A stretch of 64,000 nucleotides of DNA from an uncultured Draconibacterium sp. (GCA_947492175.1 CANLMQ010000012.1:1-64000); one strand, 5' to 3'. Shown: positions 8,888-18,938, numbered from the stretch's first letter. Program-made: numbers and translations. The notes: a model not told the origin generated them from the letters alone.

Positions 8888-10219
8888 TTATTTCAATGTC
8901 TCTTTTTCCAGCTCTTCAAGTGACTTCCCTTTGGTTTCAACAATGTATTTTTTGAAAAAGAAGAAACTTATAAACGTGAATAGTGCAAAAAATGCAAACA
9001 CATAACCTATTCCGCGGTTATCGCTGAATGATTTTCGGATTACAGGAAACAGGAAGAGCAGGATGGAATAGAATACCCAGTGCGAAAAAGAGCCGATGGC
9101 TACACCCCGCGACCGAATGTTGTTGGGAAACATTTCGGCAAATAATACCCAAACCACGGCACCTTGCGAAAATGCAAAACAGGCAACAAAGGCAATCATA
9201 AAAACCAAAGGCATAAATCCACCAATATTATAAAAGAAGATGTATGAAAAAATGCCAAGAAAAATGGTCATCCCAACGGAGCCAAGCAGTAACATAAATT
9301 TTCTTCCGACTCTGTCGATAAATGCCATTGCCAATACCGTAAACGAAAGATTGGTTGCGCCAACAATAACGGTTTGCAAAATGGCCGATTCGGTAGCAAA
9401 TCCGGCTGCCCGGAAAATATCGCTTGAATAAATCATTATCACTGCAATTCCTGTAAACTGGTTAAACATACCAATGAGGATTCCAATTATAACGAGGCGT
9501 AAAAAAGGTTTTTTAAAGAGGTATTTTATGTGATCGACAACTTCACTGTTAATCGAATTTTTAATGTCTTCCAGCAAATGATCGTTGTTGTTGCCGGCAT
9601 TGGTTTTTTCAATCACCAGTTTTGCTTCATCAAACAGTTTGTTTTTTACCAACCAGCGCGGGCTTCTTCCCACAAAAAATAAAAGAACAAAAAACAGTAA
9701 TGCCGGCCCGGCCTCTGAAATAAACATCCAACGCCAATTGTTATCCCCGGTATTAATTAATGCCAAATCGGTGGCAAAAGCAACCAATATGCCAATTACC
9801 AGCGATAATTGAAACAGGATGGTAAAACGTCCTCTGTATTTTGGCGGAGCAACCTCCGAAATGTACATGGGAGAAAGCACCGAAGCGCCTCCAACTGCTA
9901 ATCCACCAATTATCCGGAACAATATGAACATTGAAATACTGTTTGCCATACCTGTTCCTATGGCGGAGATCAGAAATAGAAATGCAGTTACTTTTAACAT
10001 GTACCGCCGACCATATTTATCGCCCAAACGACCAACTCCGATAGCACCAATTATGCATCCGAATATGGCGGAACTCATGGCCCAGCCTTCCATTATTTTA
10101 TCCAGTTCAAAATAATCTCTGAAAAAGGGGAGGGCACCATTAATTACTGCGGTATCAAAACCAAAAAGAAATCCTCCGAGAGCGGCTACAATTGTGTAGA
10201 GATATAAGTTTTTGGGCAT
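8888..10219 (-). CDS. Sugar porter family MFS transporter
   Basis: A 443-residue inner-membrane protein with about 12 membrane spans, matching the sugar porter family of MFS proton symporters (XylE/GLUT type). Signatures seen: GGFLFGFDTAVINGA in TM1, GRLGDKYGRRYML between TM2 and TM3, a PMYISEVAPPKYRGR-like motif after TM4, QFTGIAVIMIYSSDIF in TM7, DRVGRKFMLL between TM8 and TM9, and FAEMFPNNIRSRG near TM10, plus an ETKGKSLEELE tail. It probably imports the monosaccharide or disaccharide released by the neighbouring glycosidases. The exact sugar is unknown. It is the fourth gene of the operon, 26 bp after a Gfo/Idh gene. Confidence 0.92.
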   Translation of the reverse strand: MPKNLYLYTIVAALGGFLFGFDTAVINGALPFFRDYFELDKIMEGWAMSSAIFGCIIGAIGVGRLGDKYGRRYMLKVTAFLFLISAIGTGMANSISMFILFRIIGGLAVGGASVLSPMYISEVAPPKYRGRFTILFQLSLVIGILVAFATDLALINTGDNNWRWMFISEAGPALLFFVLLFFVGRSPRWLVKNKLFDEAKLVIEKTNAGNNNDHLLEDIKNSINSEVVDHIKYLFKKPFLRLVIIGILIGMFNQFTGIAVIMIYSSDIFRAAGFATESAILQTVIVGATNLSFTVLAMAFIDRVGRKFMLLLGSVGMTIFLGIFSYIFFYNIGGFMPLVFMIAFVACFAFSQGAVVWVLFAEMFPNNIRSRGVAIGSFSHWVFYSILLFLFPVIRKSFSDNRGIGYVFAFFALFTFISFFFFKKYIVETKGKSLEELEKETLK

Positions 10220-10245
10220 TCGCCTGTTTTTTTAAAGTTATTGAT

Positions 10246-11583
10246 TTAAATTTTAGGAAGCTTCCAGGGGTTGGAATAAGGTTTCATTAATAATTTATTG
10301 GCTGGCTCGTTATTTTCAAATTTTTCAGCTTTGGGATTCCATCGTAGTTTTTCGCCGGTAGTCATTGCAATTTCGCCTAACAGTGCTACACTAATCGAAC
10401 GAAGTCCAACTTCGGCCGGAGCAATAGGTTCTTTTCCTGATTTTACACAATCGATAAAATTGCGGTAATGATTTTCACTTTTGTATAAATGAATTTCGTC
10501 GGATTTTATTTTAGACTCCAGTACCTTTGGATTTTCAGCCCAAATTCCGCCCCGGTTGACATGAATCCAGCCTTCCTCTCCATACCAAACGGTGCCCATC
10601 TGAAATCCCCAGTTTTTTTCGCGTCCATCCCAACCTTTCCCTGATCGGAAGTTGTATTTGCTTTGATTGGCAACACGCATTTCAATTCCGTTGGCATATT
10701 TACAGTGAATATCGTAGGCAATCGGAACATTGAACATATCATTTTCGTTGTATTCGCCAACTCCTTCAATTTCGACCGGCCCGGTTCTTTCCAAATCAAG
10801 TCCCCAGTGCGCAATATCAATATGATGTCCGGCCCAATCTGTTAATTGTCCTCCCGAATAGTCCAGCATCCATCTCCAGTTTCCGTGCAAAATTCCCCGG
10901 TACGGAACTTTGGGAGCCGGACCCAACCACATGTCCCAATCCACACCTTCAGGTACCGGTTGAGGTTCCGGTTGACCTGCTTTATGGCCTCCGTCAGGTA
11001 ATCCTACTTCCACACGATGAACTTTTCCGATTCTACCATTTCTTACCAGTTCACAAGCTTTATGGAAATTGGTTTCGGAACGTTGCTGACTTCCGGTCTG
11101 CCAGATTATTTTGTTCTTTTCAACTGCATTTACAATTGCACGCCCTTCGCTAATAGACCTGGCCAATGGCTTTTGCCCGTAAATATGCAATCCTCGGTTG
11201 GCCGCTTCAATAGCAGGAATCGCGTGCCAGTGATCGGGCAAAGCAATATGCACAGCGTCCAGTTTTTCTTTTTCCAGGAATTCCCTGAAGTCATTATAAC
11301 TGCGTGAATCAGTGGTTGCATATTTTTCGTTAATTAAACCCAACGCTTTTTCGCGATGAGATTTATCTACATCACAAACCGCAACATATTGAACAGCTTC
11401 GTTACCCAGGAAGTTATTCATATCACCGGTTCCCATACCACCAAGTCCAATTCCTCCCATAACAATTTTGTCACTCGGAGGTGTGGTTCCGTTTTTTCCT
11501 CTGCAGCCGGGTGGAATAATTATCGGTACAACTATCGCTCCGGTTGCCAGTGCGGTACTTTTAATAAAGTTTCGTCGTTTCAT
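10246..11583 (-). CDS. Tat-exported Gfo/Idh/MocA oxidoreductase (second copy)
   Basis: A second exported oxidoreductase of the family, 445 residues. It starts with MKRRNFIKSTALATGA, a Tat signal that ends near a PPGC lipobox-like site, so it may be lipid-anchored. The Rossmann motif is GGIGLGGMGTGDM, and the catalytic Lys lies in YGQKPLARS (the EKP position). GGHKAGQPEPQPVPEGVDWDMWLGPAPKVPY and LTDWAGHHIDIAHWGL segments are those of the Bacteroidota exported subgroup often found in glycan operons. It shares the operon with GH38 (1-bp gap). Two divergent paralogues in one operon suggest oxidation and reduction of the same sugar ring, as proposed for keto-sugar glycoside cleavage; this is inference. 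Confidence 0.88.
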   Translation of the reverse strand: MKRRNFIKSTALATGAIVVPIIIPPGCRGKNGTTPPSDKIVMGGIGLGGMGTGDMNNFLGNEAVQYVAVCDVDKSHREKALGLINEKYATTDSRSYNDFREFLEKEKLDAVHIALPDHWHAIPAIEAANRGLHIYGQKPLARSISEGRAIVNAVEKNKIIWQTGSQQRSETNFHKACELVRNGRIGKVHRVEVGLPDGGHKAGQPEPQPVPEGVDWDMWLGPAPKVPYRGILHGNWRWMLDYSGGQLTDWAGHHIDIAHWGLDLERTGPVEIEGVGEYNENDMFNVPIAYDIHCKYANGIEMRVANQSKYNFRSGKGWDGREKNWGFQMGTVWYGEEGWIHVNRGGIWAENPKVLESKIKSDEIHLYKSENHYRNFIDCVKSGKEPIAPAEVGLRSISVALLGEIAMTTGEKLRWNPKAEKFENNEPANKLLMKPYSNPWKLPKI

Positions 11584-11584
11584 A

Positions 11585-14500
11585 TTAGTTGGTTTTAAGT
11601 TTTATGGTTTCTATTGAATGGTGTCCGAGTTCAAGCTGAAGATCGCCATTTATAACCTTCAATGGAGCTAACTCATCTTCAATTAAATTGGTCAGTCTAG
11701 CTTGTTTGAAAGTTTTAAAGCTACTGAATTTTACTGTTTTATCCTTGCTTTCAAGATCTGTTATACGCACAACTATTTCAGGGCTGTCTTCCGCCTTTTT
11801 TACGGTTGATACCAATACATTTTTTTGATCTACTGAAAAGAAACTCCCGGTTTCTGGAAGCGATGCGTTGGAATAAGTGTTGTCGGCCCAAACTGCGATG
11901 AGTTTTTCGTTGGCAGCGCGGCCAAATTCAGCTCCTTCTTTCCATCCCGGTTTATGCGAAGTAATCGAAAAATGGAAGAAATGGTTGCCGGTTTGGAGGT
12001 AATCATTTCCTTCCCAGTGGCAGCTTTTCCGCGATGCCAATAGAATGGGCTGCAGTATTTGGTTATCAATCGGATTGTCAGTGGGATCTATCCAGTCGGC
12101 AGCAACTACCGACGAGCTCATGGTAACTCCAAATTCGTTATTGCTTGAGCTGATCCAGTTTTCAATTCCGCGCGGATGGAAATCTTTGCAAGGCATGGTG
12201 TAACGTTCTCCGGCCGCTCCTTCCAGTTCGTCTTTACCCACTTCGACCACGCCAAACGGAACTTCGTAGGCTACTTGTCCATTGGTCATGTTAAGAGGCA
12301 GTGCCATTCTGAATTCACGATATAATTCTCCTTCCCAGTTTAAAAGGGCAGTTTCAAAATCAATTTTTTTCCGGGTATGATACAGAATAACACGTTGCTC
12401 AACCACGGCATTCCCCAGTTTCTGTCGGTATTTATAGGTGGTAAAAACCGGTCCGTCAACTTCAACTATCCAGTTGGTGGTATAATTTCCTGTCTTGTCG
12501 AAGCCCTGCATGTCGGGTTGCTGGATGGCATCAAATTCGCCGGCTCCGTTTCCTTCCGATCGCATGGTAAATACTTCGCCAGCCACAAATTTACTGTCGT
12601 TAACCAATTCTTTTTGCAGTTCCTTGTCGTAAATAGAAGACAGTCCGCCATTGGCAAATTTTAGTTTGTAAAATTCATTTTCAACAAGTGTATTAAAGGC
12701 TGTTTTATCCGTCGTATTTTTTCTTTTTGAAGGCTTTAAATAGTATGTTTTGTACCCGATGGAAGGAACGTTTTCAGCAATAAATTCCAGCCGTGCTTTT
12801 TTTATTGAACCATCCGGATATTTTTCCTCAACTTTTAGCTGGACATTTGTTTCCGTTCCTTCTTCGTCATTCAAACGAACAGAAAATGCTTCGGATTCAT
12901 CAAAAGAAACTTCAGTAGAAACTGCATCGTTTCTCATCCAGTTTAAACTGTTAAAAACAACCAGAGCCCGACCCTTTTTTGCATCGGTTTTAATTTTTGC
13001 ACTAAGTTGATGCAGGTTTCTGTCGAGCACTTTTTCTGCTTCAGTTTTCGCAAATTCATATTTGGCTTTAAAAAGGGCGTCGGTAATATCACCCATTTTG
13101 CCACCCCAGCCATGGTCGGGGTAAATAGTAGCTTCCCAGGCCCTGTTAAGCTCACTTTTCGGATAATTGACAAACGAACCATCAGCAAGAGCATTGGCTG
13201 TGGCGAATTTTTCTGCTTGCGTTAAAAGAATTTCGGAAGCCCGCTTGGCCTTTAACGCTTTCTGGTGCGACGGACCATGAATGTACAACCAAACAGCAGG
13301 ACGTTCTCCACTAATTTCTTTAAAGTCGGGTTGGGCTGCTGAAAGGGCATCAAAAAACTCGGGTGTTGAAGCAATTTCAAATTCAGGAAGTTTGGCTGAA
13401 ACATAGCTGCCATCGTCTTTTTGCAACTCGTCAATATCTTCCCACTGGCGGATCAGGTGACTGTAATCTTTTGCGGGACTCATATCCCAATCCGATAAAA
13501 GCGGAATTACGGGTGCTTCCTTGCTTTTTGAGTAATACTTTTCCCAATCCATAGAACTTGAAGCCAAAAACTGAGCAGCCTCGTGGAAATTTTTTTGAAG
13601 CGGAGTAAAGGCATTGGCGTAGTGACCTGGTGTAAATGCGGTAACATATGAACCATCCGGACTGTACCAATTGTATAAACCACGTTCGTGCCGGCTGATC
13701 ATCATGTATTTGGTGCCGGCCTTTCTCATAATTTGCATCATTTGCAAAGTGCGGCCAGGCACATCTTCGTTCCAGTAAACGTTGGCATCATAGTCAAATT
13801 CATCTTTTAACCATTTTGCGCCAAAGTAGAATTGCCGCGCTAACGATTCGCCTGAATGCATTTCTTCGTAAGGTTGCGTATATGTTGACCCGCATGAAAT
13901 CCGACCATCATTCAGCAATTGTTTTACAAGTTCTTTTTTATCCGGATGACGTTCGATAAACTCTTTTATCATCAAGGCATCTTCCACATCGAACCTGTAT
14001 CTCAGGTCTTTTTGTGCCAGCTCGAACAGTGGCGTTAATAACATGGTATCGCGCTCTACCACACATTTTTCGGGCGAGTCCATCCAGGCAATATCCTGGT
14101 GACTTGAGTTCATTAAAAATATTTTTCCCTTGGCAAGGTTTGACTCCGATAGGGCCAGCATACTACTCACGGTTTTGGGTTTGTAATTGCGTTTGGCCTT
14201 TATCTGAATTTTATCGCCAATGATGTCGCATTGATTTTGTAAAATTGTTTTGGCCAGCAATTTTGTCGACTTGTACGGAGTTCCAAGTGAATTCACTACA
14301 AATACTTCACCTTTGGGATCGTTAAGTGTAAGTTTACTGCCTAGGACTGAAACCGGAAGAGTGAATGAGCCGGAGGAAAATTCCCCATCCTTTTTTAACC
14401 AAATTTCACCTGTTTTATCTCCGTATGAATAGTTTAACGATTTATCAGCCAAATGAAAAGGCCCAAATACAGTGCCGCTGAGTTTGTCCGCAGATTTTTC

Positions 14501-15130
14501 AATTACCAGTTCCATCCAAACGTCCTGGTCAATCGAATTCTGTAAGAATTTCAGGGCGTCATCTGCCTGAAAAACAATCAGCCAGACGTTACTGTCGTTG
14601 GCTCGTCCTACAATTTTAATGCTTTGTGCTTTCCCTTTTTGAAGCCAGTTTTGAGGAATTTCCATTGACATGTAGCCGCAAACATCGTCATGCTGATCCG
14701 ACTCCATTGTGAAGTATGACAGCTTTGCTTCATCTGAATCAAGTGTCCAGCATTTTTGTGTTGTCGTTGGTAATTCAAAACGTTTTTCACCATTTACGTA
14801 AACATCAAATACTAATTTTTCAGATGTGAGATCGAGCGAGGCAATCCAGAGAAACCCGGCTTTATCGTTTGCAAAATTGTACGGAATAACTTCTGTTTCC
14901 CATTCAATGGCAGTCTTTCCATCTTTGCACCGGGTAATAAGCGACTTAGAAACATCGTTGCGGAAACTATGGTACGAAAATTCATTTTTACCAAGGTTCT
15001 TTTGAAAACCTTCGAACCAGTTTTTCGACTTCGCAGCCAAATCGAAAAGTTCTCGTGTATGATCGCTTTGAGCTTTGCATGTAATTCCTGTTAAAAATAG
15101 TAGCAGAATGAATAGTTGTATTTGTTTCAT
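11585..15130 (-). CDS. GH38 alpha-mannosidase, exported
   Basis: A large (1181 residues) retaining alpha-mannosidase of glycoside hydrolase family 38. Residues 1-20 are a signal peptide. About 20-330 is an N-terminal beta-rich extension. The GH38 catalytic domain begins at FLMNSSHQDIAW, where His344 and Asp346 are the zinc ligands. Asp456 in YWNEDVPGR is the expected nucleophile position. The three-helix region and the long C-terminal beta-domains follow from about 620 to the end. It probably removes alpha-mannose in the periplasm. It is the second gene of the operon, 18 bp after the epimerase and 1 bp before the Gfo/Idh gene. Linkage specificity cannot be read. Confidence 0.9.
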   Translation of the reverse strand: MKQIQLFILLLFLTGITCKAQSDHTRELFDLAAKSKNWFEGFQKNLGKNEFSYHSFRNDVSKSLITRCKDGKTAIEWETEVIPYNFANDKAGFLWIASLDLTSEKLVFDVYVNGEKRFELPTTTQKCWTLDSDEAKLSYFTMESDQHDDVCGYMSMEIPQNWLQKGKAQSIKIVGRANDSNVWLIVFQADDALKFLQNSIDQDVWMELVIEKSADKLSGTVFGPFHLADKSLNYSYGDKTGEIWLKKDGEFSSGSFTLPVSVLGSKLTLNDPKGEVFVVNSLGTPYKSTKLLAKTILQNQCDIIGDKIQIKAKRNYKPKTVSSMLALSESNLAKGKIFLMNSSHQDIAWMDSPEKCVVERDTMLLTPLFELAQKDLRYRFDVEDALMIKEFIERHPDKKELVKQLLNDGRISCGSTYTQPYEEMHSGESLARQFYFGAKWLKDEFDYDANVYWNEDVPGRTLQMMQIMRKAGTKYMMISRHERGLYNWYSPDGSYVTAFTPGHYANAFTPLQKNFHEAAQFLASSSMDWEKYYSKSKEAPVIPLLSDWDMSPAKDYSHLIRQWEDIDELQKDDGSYVSAKLPEFEIASTPEFFDALSAAQPDFKEISGERPAVWLYIHGPSHQKALKAKRASEILLTQAEKFATANALADGSFVNYPKSELNRAWEATIYPDHGWGGKMGDITDALFKAKYEFAKTEAEKVLDRNLHQLSAKIKTDAKKGRALVVFNSLNWMRNDAVSTEVSFDESEAFSVRLNDEEGTETNVQLKVEEKYPDGSIKKARLEFIAENVPSIGYKTYYLKPSKRKNTTDKTAFNTLVENEFYKLKFANGGLSSIYDKELQKELVNDSKFVAGEVFTMRSEGNGAGEFDAIQQPDMQGFDKTGNYTTNWIVEVDGPVFTTYKYRQKLGNAVVEQRVILYHTRKKIDFETALLNWEGELYREFRMALPLNMTNGQVAYEVPFGVVEVGKDELEGAAGERYTMPCKDFHPRGIENWISSSNNEFGVTMSSSVVAADWIDPTDNPIDNQILQPILLASRKSCHWEGNDYLQTGNHFFHFSITSHKPGWKEGAEFGRAANEKLIAVWADNTYSNASLPETGSFFSVDQKNVLVSTVKKAEDSPEIVVRITDLESKDKTVKFSSFKTFKQARLTNLIEDELAPLKVINGDLQLELGHHSIETIKLKTN

Positions 15131-15145
15131 GTTGATTTAGTTTAA

Positions 15146-15166
15146 AGTTCAGAGTTCAGAGTTCAG
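15146..15166. repeat. Three perfect 7-bp repeats at a gene end
   Basis: Three consecutive AGTTCAG units. The last six codons and stop of the epimerase gene (HLNSEL and TGA on the minus strand) are read from this block, so the repeat forms the C-terminus. The same heptad family recurs at 32028. Confidence 0.8.
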
Positions 15167-16411
15167 ATGTTTTTCAATTCTTTTCATTAAATCCATCATG
15201 GCACGTCCGTTGTGATATGGACATTTCCACGGATCTATTTTCCAATCGTTACGGTAGTAGGGCGACGGATCGTTTTCCGGTTCTGTTAAATAAGGTACTC
15301 CCAAACGGTTTACCTTTGTAAACCATTCTCCATTTTCGTGATCGATAACATACTTATCGATAAAGTTCCACGAAAGTTTCAGTTTTTCCCAATATTTTTT
15401 GTTGGAAGTTAGTTCAAACCCATTCATGAAAGCCACCAGTGTTTCGGCTTGTGGCCACCAGTGTTTGTTGGTGCGAATGTGGCTTCCATATCTTGTCGAT
15501 TCCAGAAACAAACCACCGTCTTTGTCTACACCAACACGGTCAACCGTATCCAGCATTTTTACGGATAGTGGTTTCATACTCTCAATTATTCTTTTGTTTC
15601 CCAGTATTTCTGCTGCTTCCCAAAGTAACCACGACGCTTCAATATCGTGCCCAAAAGAACAGATGGCTTTCGATGCTTCCGTTTCGGTAAATTGTTCATC
15701 GAAAAAGATGCCCAAGTGCCCGGTTTTGCGAATAATTTTTTTGATAAAAAGTTCAAGTAGCTCTTTTAAACGTTCGCCGGCTAGTTCATTTTTCGAAACC
15801 TTATAATAAGCGGCATACGCTTCCAGAATGTGCAAATGCGTATTCATCGATCTTGGCTCGTTGTTGTTGGCCATCCGGTTTTCTGAATACAATTCCCATT
15901 CGCGAGTAAAAGCTTCAAAATAACCCGGATTTTTTATGTCTTTTGTTTTTTCCTCCAGAAATAGAAAGTAAGAATTCATTTCGGATCGAAGTTCTTCCGA
16001 AGGGTTGAATTCGTAGTACTTACTAAGTGCATATAAAACAAAGGCCTGAGCATAAGTATGTTTTATCGTGTCAAGCGGTTGATGGTTGGCAGAAATACTC
16101 ATAAAATAACCGCCAAATTCTTTGTCCTTAAAATGATTACGTAAAACATTAAAAGCCCGTTCGGCTACTTCGGCATACTTTGAATTGTTGTTATTTTTTG
16201 CAGCTCCAGCGAATGTCCATAAAATCCGGGCATTCAATACACACGATTTTGGGGCATCTAAAACCGGATTTCCTTTTAAATCGGCAGCTCCGTAAAATCC
16301 GTCACCATTCTTTTCTATTCCAAATTTTATCCAGAAATCGAGAATGTTGGTATGTAGTTCTTTGGCAAAGAGTTGGCGGTAGTTGGCCAGGTCGTTGTTG
16401 ATAGTATTCAT
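15149..16411 (-). CDS. Cellobiose/mannobiose 2-epimerase (AGE family)
   Basis: A 420-residue (alpha/alpha)6-barrel enzyme of the N-acylglucosamine 2-epimerase superfamily. It closely matches the disaccharide epimerases that convert a reducing-end glucose to mannose or the reverse. Seen: GFYGAADLKG near the start, CVLNARILWTFAGA, the His in MNTHLHILEAY, SFGHDIEASWLLWEA with the second catalytic His, and KCPYHNGRAMMDL with the third. There is no signal peptide, so it is cytoplasmic. It is the first gene of the operon and lies 82 bp from the divergent AraC gene. With GH38 next to it a mannose-containing disaccharide is the likely substrate, which is inference. The C-terminus is made of heptad repeats. 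Confidence 0.87.
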   Translation of the reverse strand: MNTINNDLANYRQLFAKELHTNILDFWIKFGIEKNGDGFYGAADLKGNPVLDAPKSCVLNARILWTFAGAAKNNNNSKYAEVAERAFNVLRNHFKDKEFGGYFMSISANHQPLDTIKHTYAQAFVLYALSKYYEFNPSEELRSEMNSYFLFLEEKTKDIKNPGYFEAFTREWELYSENRMANNNEPRSMNTHLHILEAYAAYYKVSKNELAGERLKELLELFIKKIIRKTGHLGIFFDEQFTETEASKAICSFGHDIEASWLLWEAAEILGNKRIIESMKPLSVKMLDTVDRVGVDKDGGLFLESTRYGSHIRTNKHWWPQAETLVAFMNGFELTSNKKYWEKLKLSWNFIDKYVIDHENGEWFTKVNRLGVPYLTEPENDPSPYYRNDWKIDPWKCPYHNGRAMMDLMKRIEKHLNSEL

Positions 16412-16443
16412 GGTTATGATATCTTATTAACAAAGAAATGTTT

Positions 16444-16472
16444 TTGCAAAATAGAAAGATACTATAATTTTG
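16444..16472 (+). promoter_or_regulatory. Promoter of the araC-type gene
   Basis: TTG (16444-16446) and TAATTTTG (16465-16472) separated by 18 bases match the Bacteroidota -33/-7 pattern, 22 bases before the ATG. The 82-bp region between the divergent genes must also hold the operon promoter, for which I see only imperfect -7 boxes. Confidence 0.5.
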
Positions 16473-16493
16473 CGTTGAAAGATTTTGTAAAAA

Positions 16494-17393
16494 ATGCATT
16501 TTTTCTATTCCAAAACTCATCCGGCGGCTTCGGGCTCAGAACTGATCGACGAATTTGAATTTATAAACGATTTTGGTTTTGAGGAATACAAGGATATTCG
16601 GCAAAAACCTTTGAGTTTACATTTAAATGAAGGAATTGAAATTTGTTACGTAACCAAGGGACGCTACGAATGGATTGTTGAAGGTAAAAAATACACCCTG
16701 CTACCAGGCGACGGATTTGTTACATGTCCCTGGCAAAAGCATGGCAGTCCGCGCGAAGTAGTGGATTTGGGTGAAATTTACTGGGTGGTAATCAAACCCG
16801 ACTACTTTTTATCGGATGGTAACTTTAATGCCGGTAACTGGTCTAGATTAAATCGTAGCGAGAGCAAGTTAATTGGGCGCATTCTTTCCGGAAATGAAAA
16901 TCATAAACTTTTAAAAGCGCATTTTTTAAAGTCGTTTTTTGTTGAATTAAAAAATGAACTGGAGCAGCAGGGGTTTGGTTATAGGCAGAGAGTGAGTAAT
17001 TTAACAGAGGATTTTTTAATCGCAGTTGTTCGCCATATTCAAAACCGGGAAAACCGAAACTTAAAAAATCAAAACTGGTTTTCTGAATTTGATTTAATGC
17101 TAAAGGCAGATCTTTCGAGAAAATGGACTTTGGATGAAATGGCACAGCTTGAAAATATTGGAATAACCACTTTAACCCGCCTGGTAAAAGAAAGTACAGG
17201 ATACACCCCGGCTAATTATTTAATTTTTCTCCGGCTTGAAAAAGCAAAAGAGTTGCTCAGCACTTCATCATTAAAACTAACTGATATTGCCTACGATTGT
17301 GGCTTCTATTCTTCGCAGCATTTTTCATCGACTTTCTCCAAATGGATTGGCAGATCACCGCTGAATTATCGAAAAATGTTAAAAACTAGTTAG
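16494..17393 (+). CDS. AraC-family transcriptional regulator
   Basis: A 299-residue regulator with an N-terminal cupin-type sensing domain (about 25-150; GIEICYVTKGRYEW, then LLPGDGFVTCPWQKHG). Two helix-turn-helix units of the AraC/XylS DNA-binding domain lie at about 195-297 (WTLDEMAQ; LTRLVKESTG; KLTDIAYDCGFYSSQHFSSTFSKWIGRSPLNYR). It is transcribed divergently from the seven-gene glycoside operon, so it is the probable activator of that operon with a sugar as ligand. The start ATG is 22 bases after a good -7 box. It is followed by a transaldolase-family gene on the same strand after 77 bp. Confidence 0.93.
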   Translation: MHFFYSKTHPAASGSELIDEFEFINDFGFEEYKDIRQKPLSLHLNEGIEICYVTKGRYEWIVEGKKYTLLPGDGFVTCPWQKHGSPREVVDLGEIYWVVIKPDYFLSDGNFNAGNWSRLNRSESKLIGRILSGNENHKLLKAHFLKSFFVELKNELEQQGFGYRQRVSNLTEDFLIAVVRHIQNRENRNLKNQNWFSEFDLMLKADLSRKWTLDEMAQLENIGITTLTRLVKESTGYTPANYLIFLRLEKAKELLSTSSLKLTDIAYDCGFYSSQHFSSTFSKWIGRSPLNYRKMLKTS

Positions 17394-17470
17394 TAATTCA
17401 TCTCCCAATTAATCAGCTTAACTTATTTGTTTATTGTAATTTAATCCATCAATAACTAAACTTTGGTACC

Positions 17471-18697
17471 ATGAACGAATCGTTAAAGGAGAAAATCAAA
17501 CTGTTTATTTTAGAAGGAATCAATGAGGAAAAAGTAATTGGTCGAACTGATTCATTTTGGCAGGGATTAAAAAACACCGGGACTGAATTATGGCTTGATA
17601 CCGGAGATATGGATGAAGCTGAAAAAAACTGGTCGGCCGAAATGACTGCCCTTACTACCAACAATACTTTGGTAAACAAAGAAATCCAGAAAGGAATTTA
17701 CGATTCGTTTATAGCCGAAGCCCGTGAAATTGTAAAAGAGTTGCCGCTTAAGGAGCAAATTGTGGAAATTGCATTTATCCTGAATGCACGTCATGGATTG
17801 CGACTGGCGCATAAGTTTGGAGGGTTTGTAAGTGTTGAACTTCATACCAATACTGCACACGATTTTGATGCAATTGTAGACTACGGAATCCGGTATTTTG
17901 ATATTTGCCCCGATCAGTTTATTGTAAAAGTACCTTACACCGCGGTTGGTTTGCTTGGTGCGCGCCGATTGCGCGAACTCGGAGTAAAGATCAATTTTAC
18001 ACTGGAGTTTTCTGCACGACAGAACGTAATGGTAGCTGCAATAACCAAACCCAACTACTGCAATGTTTTTCTGGGGCGGATTGGTGCCTACATAAAAGAC
18101 AATAATCTTGGCAACGGAAATGGTGCAGGAGAGCGAACCGTTATTTCAACACAGAAATATGTAACAGAGCTAACCAAAGGAAATGAAGTTCCAACAAAAC
18201 TGATAGCTGCAAGTTTGCGTAATTATCCGCAGTTGGATGCATTGGCCGGAACTGATGTTTTTACAATGCCTACCAAAGTAGCTGCCGATGGTAAAGAAAA
18301 TATGGACGGTAGTTTTGTTTCGAAGCTTGACAGGGTATATCCGGTTGATTTAACAGAAGAGGCCTTAAAATATTATCCGGAAAAATTGTGGGATGTGACC
18401 GGGAATGAACTTGACCTTGCCAAAAGTTTAGATGAGAATTGCCCTAAAGATGGATCGGAACTAATAGAACGATGCCATGCAACAGGTTGCGGCGATTTGT
18501 TTCCCTACCTGAGTGATAAAGATTTGGCCTTTATTCGTTCTGATGGTAAAATTCCAAAACACGAACGGTGGGCCGAACGCATTGAAAATGGCGAATTAGC
18601 AATTGATACGCTGCTAAATTTAGCCGGACTGGCGAGTTTTACTGCCGATCAGGAAGAATTGGATGCCCGTATAAAACGTATAATTGCAGAGGAATAA
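17471..18697 (+). CDS. Long transaldolase-family protein
   Basis: A 408-residue cytoplasmic protein of the transaldolase family. LDTGDMDEAEKNW and ALTTNNTLVN correspond to the D-x-A and TTNP-type segments of transaldolases. Lys153 in FIVKVPYTAVG is the Schiff-base lysine position, and INFTLEFSARQ follows as in the family. It is longer than typical bacterial transaldolases because of an extended C-terminal region (about 300-408, with CHATGCGDLF). It should transfer or cleave a three-carbon unit of a ketose phosphate. The exact substrate may differ from sedoheptulose-7-P. It follows the AraC gene and plausibly belongs to the same sugar regulon. Confidence 0.8.
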   Translation: MNESLKEKIKLFILEGINEEKVIGRTDSFWQGLKNTGTELWLDTGDMDEAEKNWSAEMTALTTNNTLVNKEIQKGIYDSFIAEAREIVKELPLKEQIVEIAFILNARHGLRLAHKFGGFVSVELHTNTAHDFDAIVDYGIRYFDICPDQFIVKVPYTAVGLLGARRLRELGVKINFTLEFSARQNVMVAAITKPNYCNVFLGRIGAYIKDNNLGNGNGAGERTVISTQKYVTELTKGNEVPTKLIAASLRNYPQLDALAGTDVFTMPTKVAADGKENMDGSFVSKLDRVYPVDLTEEALKYYPEKLWDVTGNELDLAKSLDENCPKDGSELIERCHATGCGDLFPYLSDKDLAFIRSDGKIPKHERWAERIENGELAIDTLLNLAGLASFTADQEELDARIKRIIAEE

Positions 18698-18938
18698 GAT
18701 TAAAATTTTAATTTTTCCCTGTCGGACATAGTCTCCAGTTAACTTTGTGGCTTCGTTCCATTAAGCTGTCCATCATTTGACGGATCAGCATCTCTTAAAT
18801 AACGCACCCGATATATATGTCTTGACTCGATATTGGTCATTTAACCTGATTATCTCCTTTTTTCTGAATTAAGCACAGACACTACATGATAGTTACCAGA
18901 GTTGAAAAGCGCATATTTGAGTTTTTAAATTATAGATA

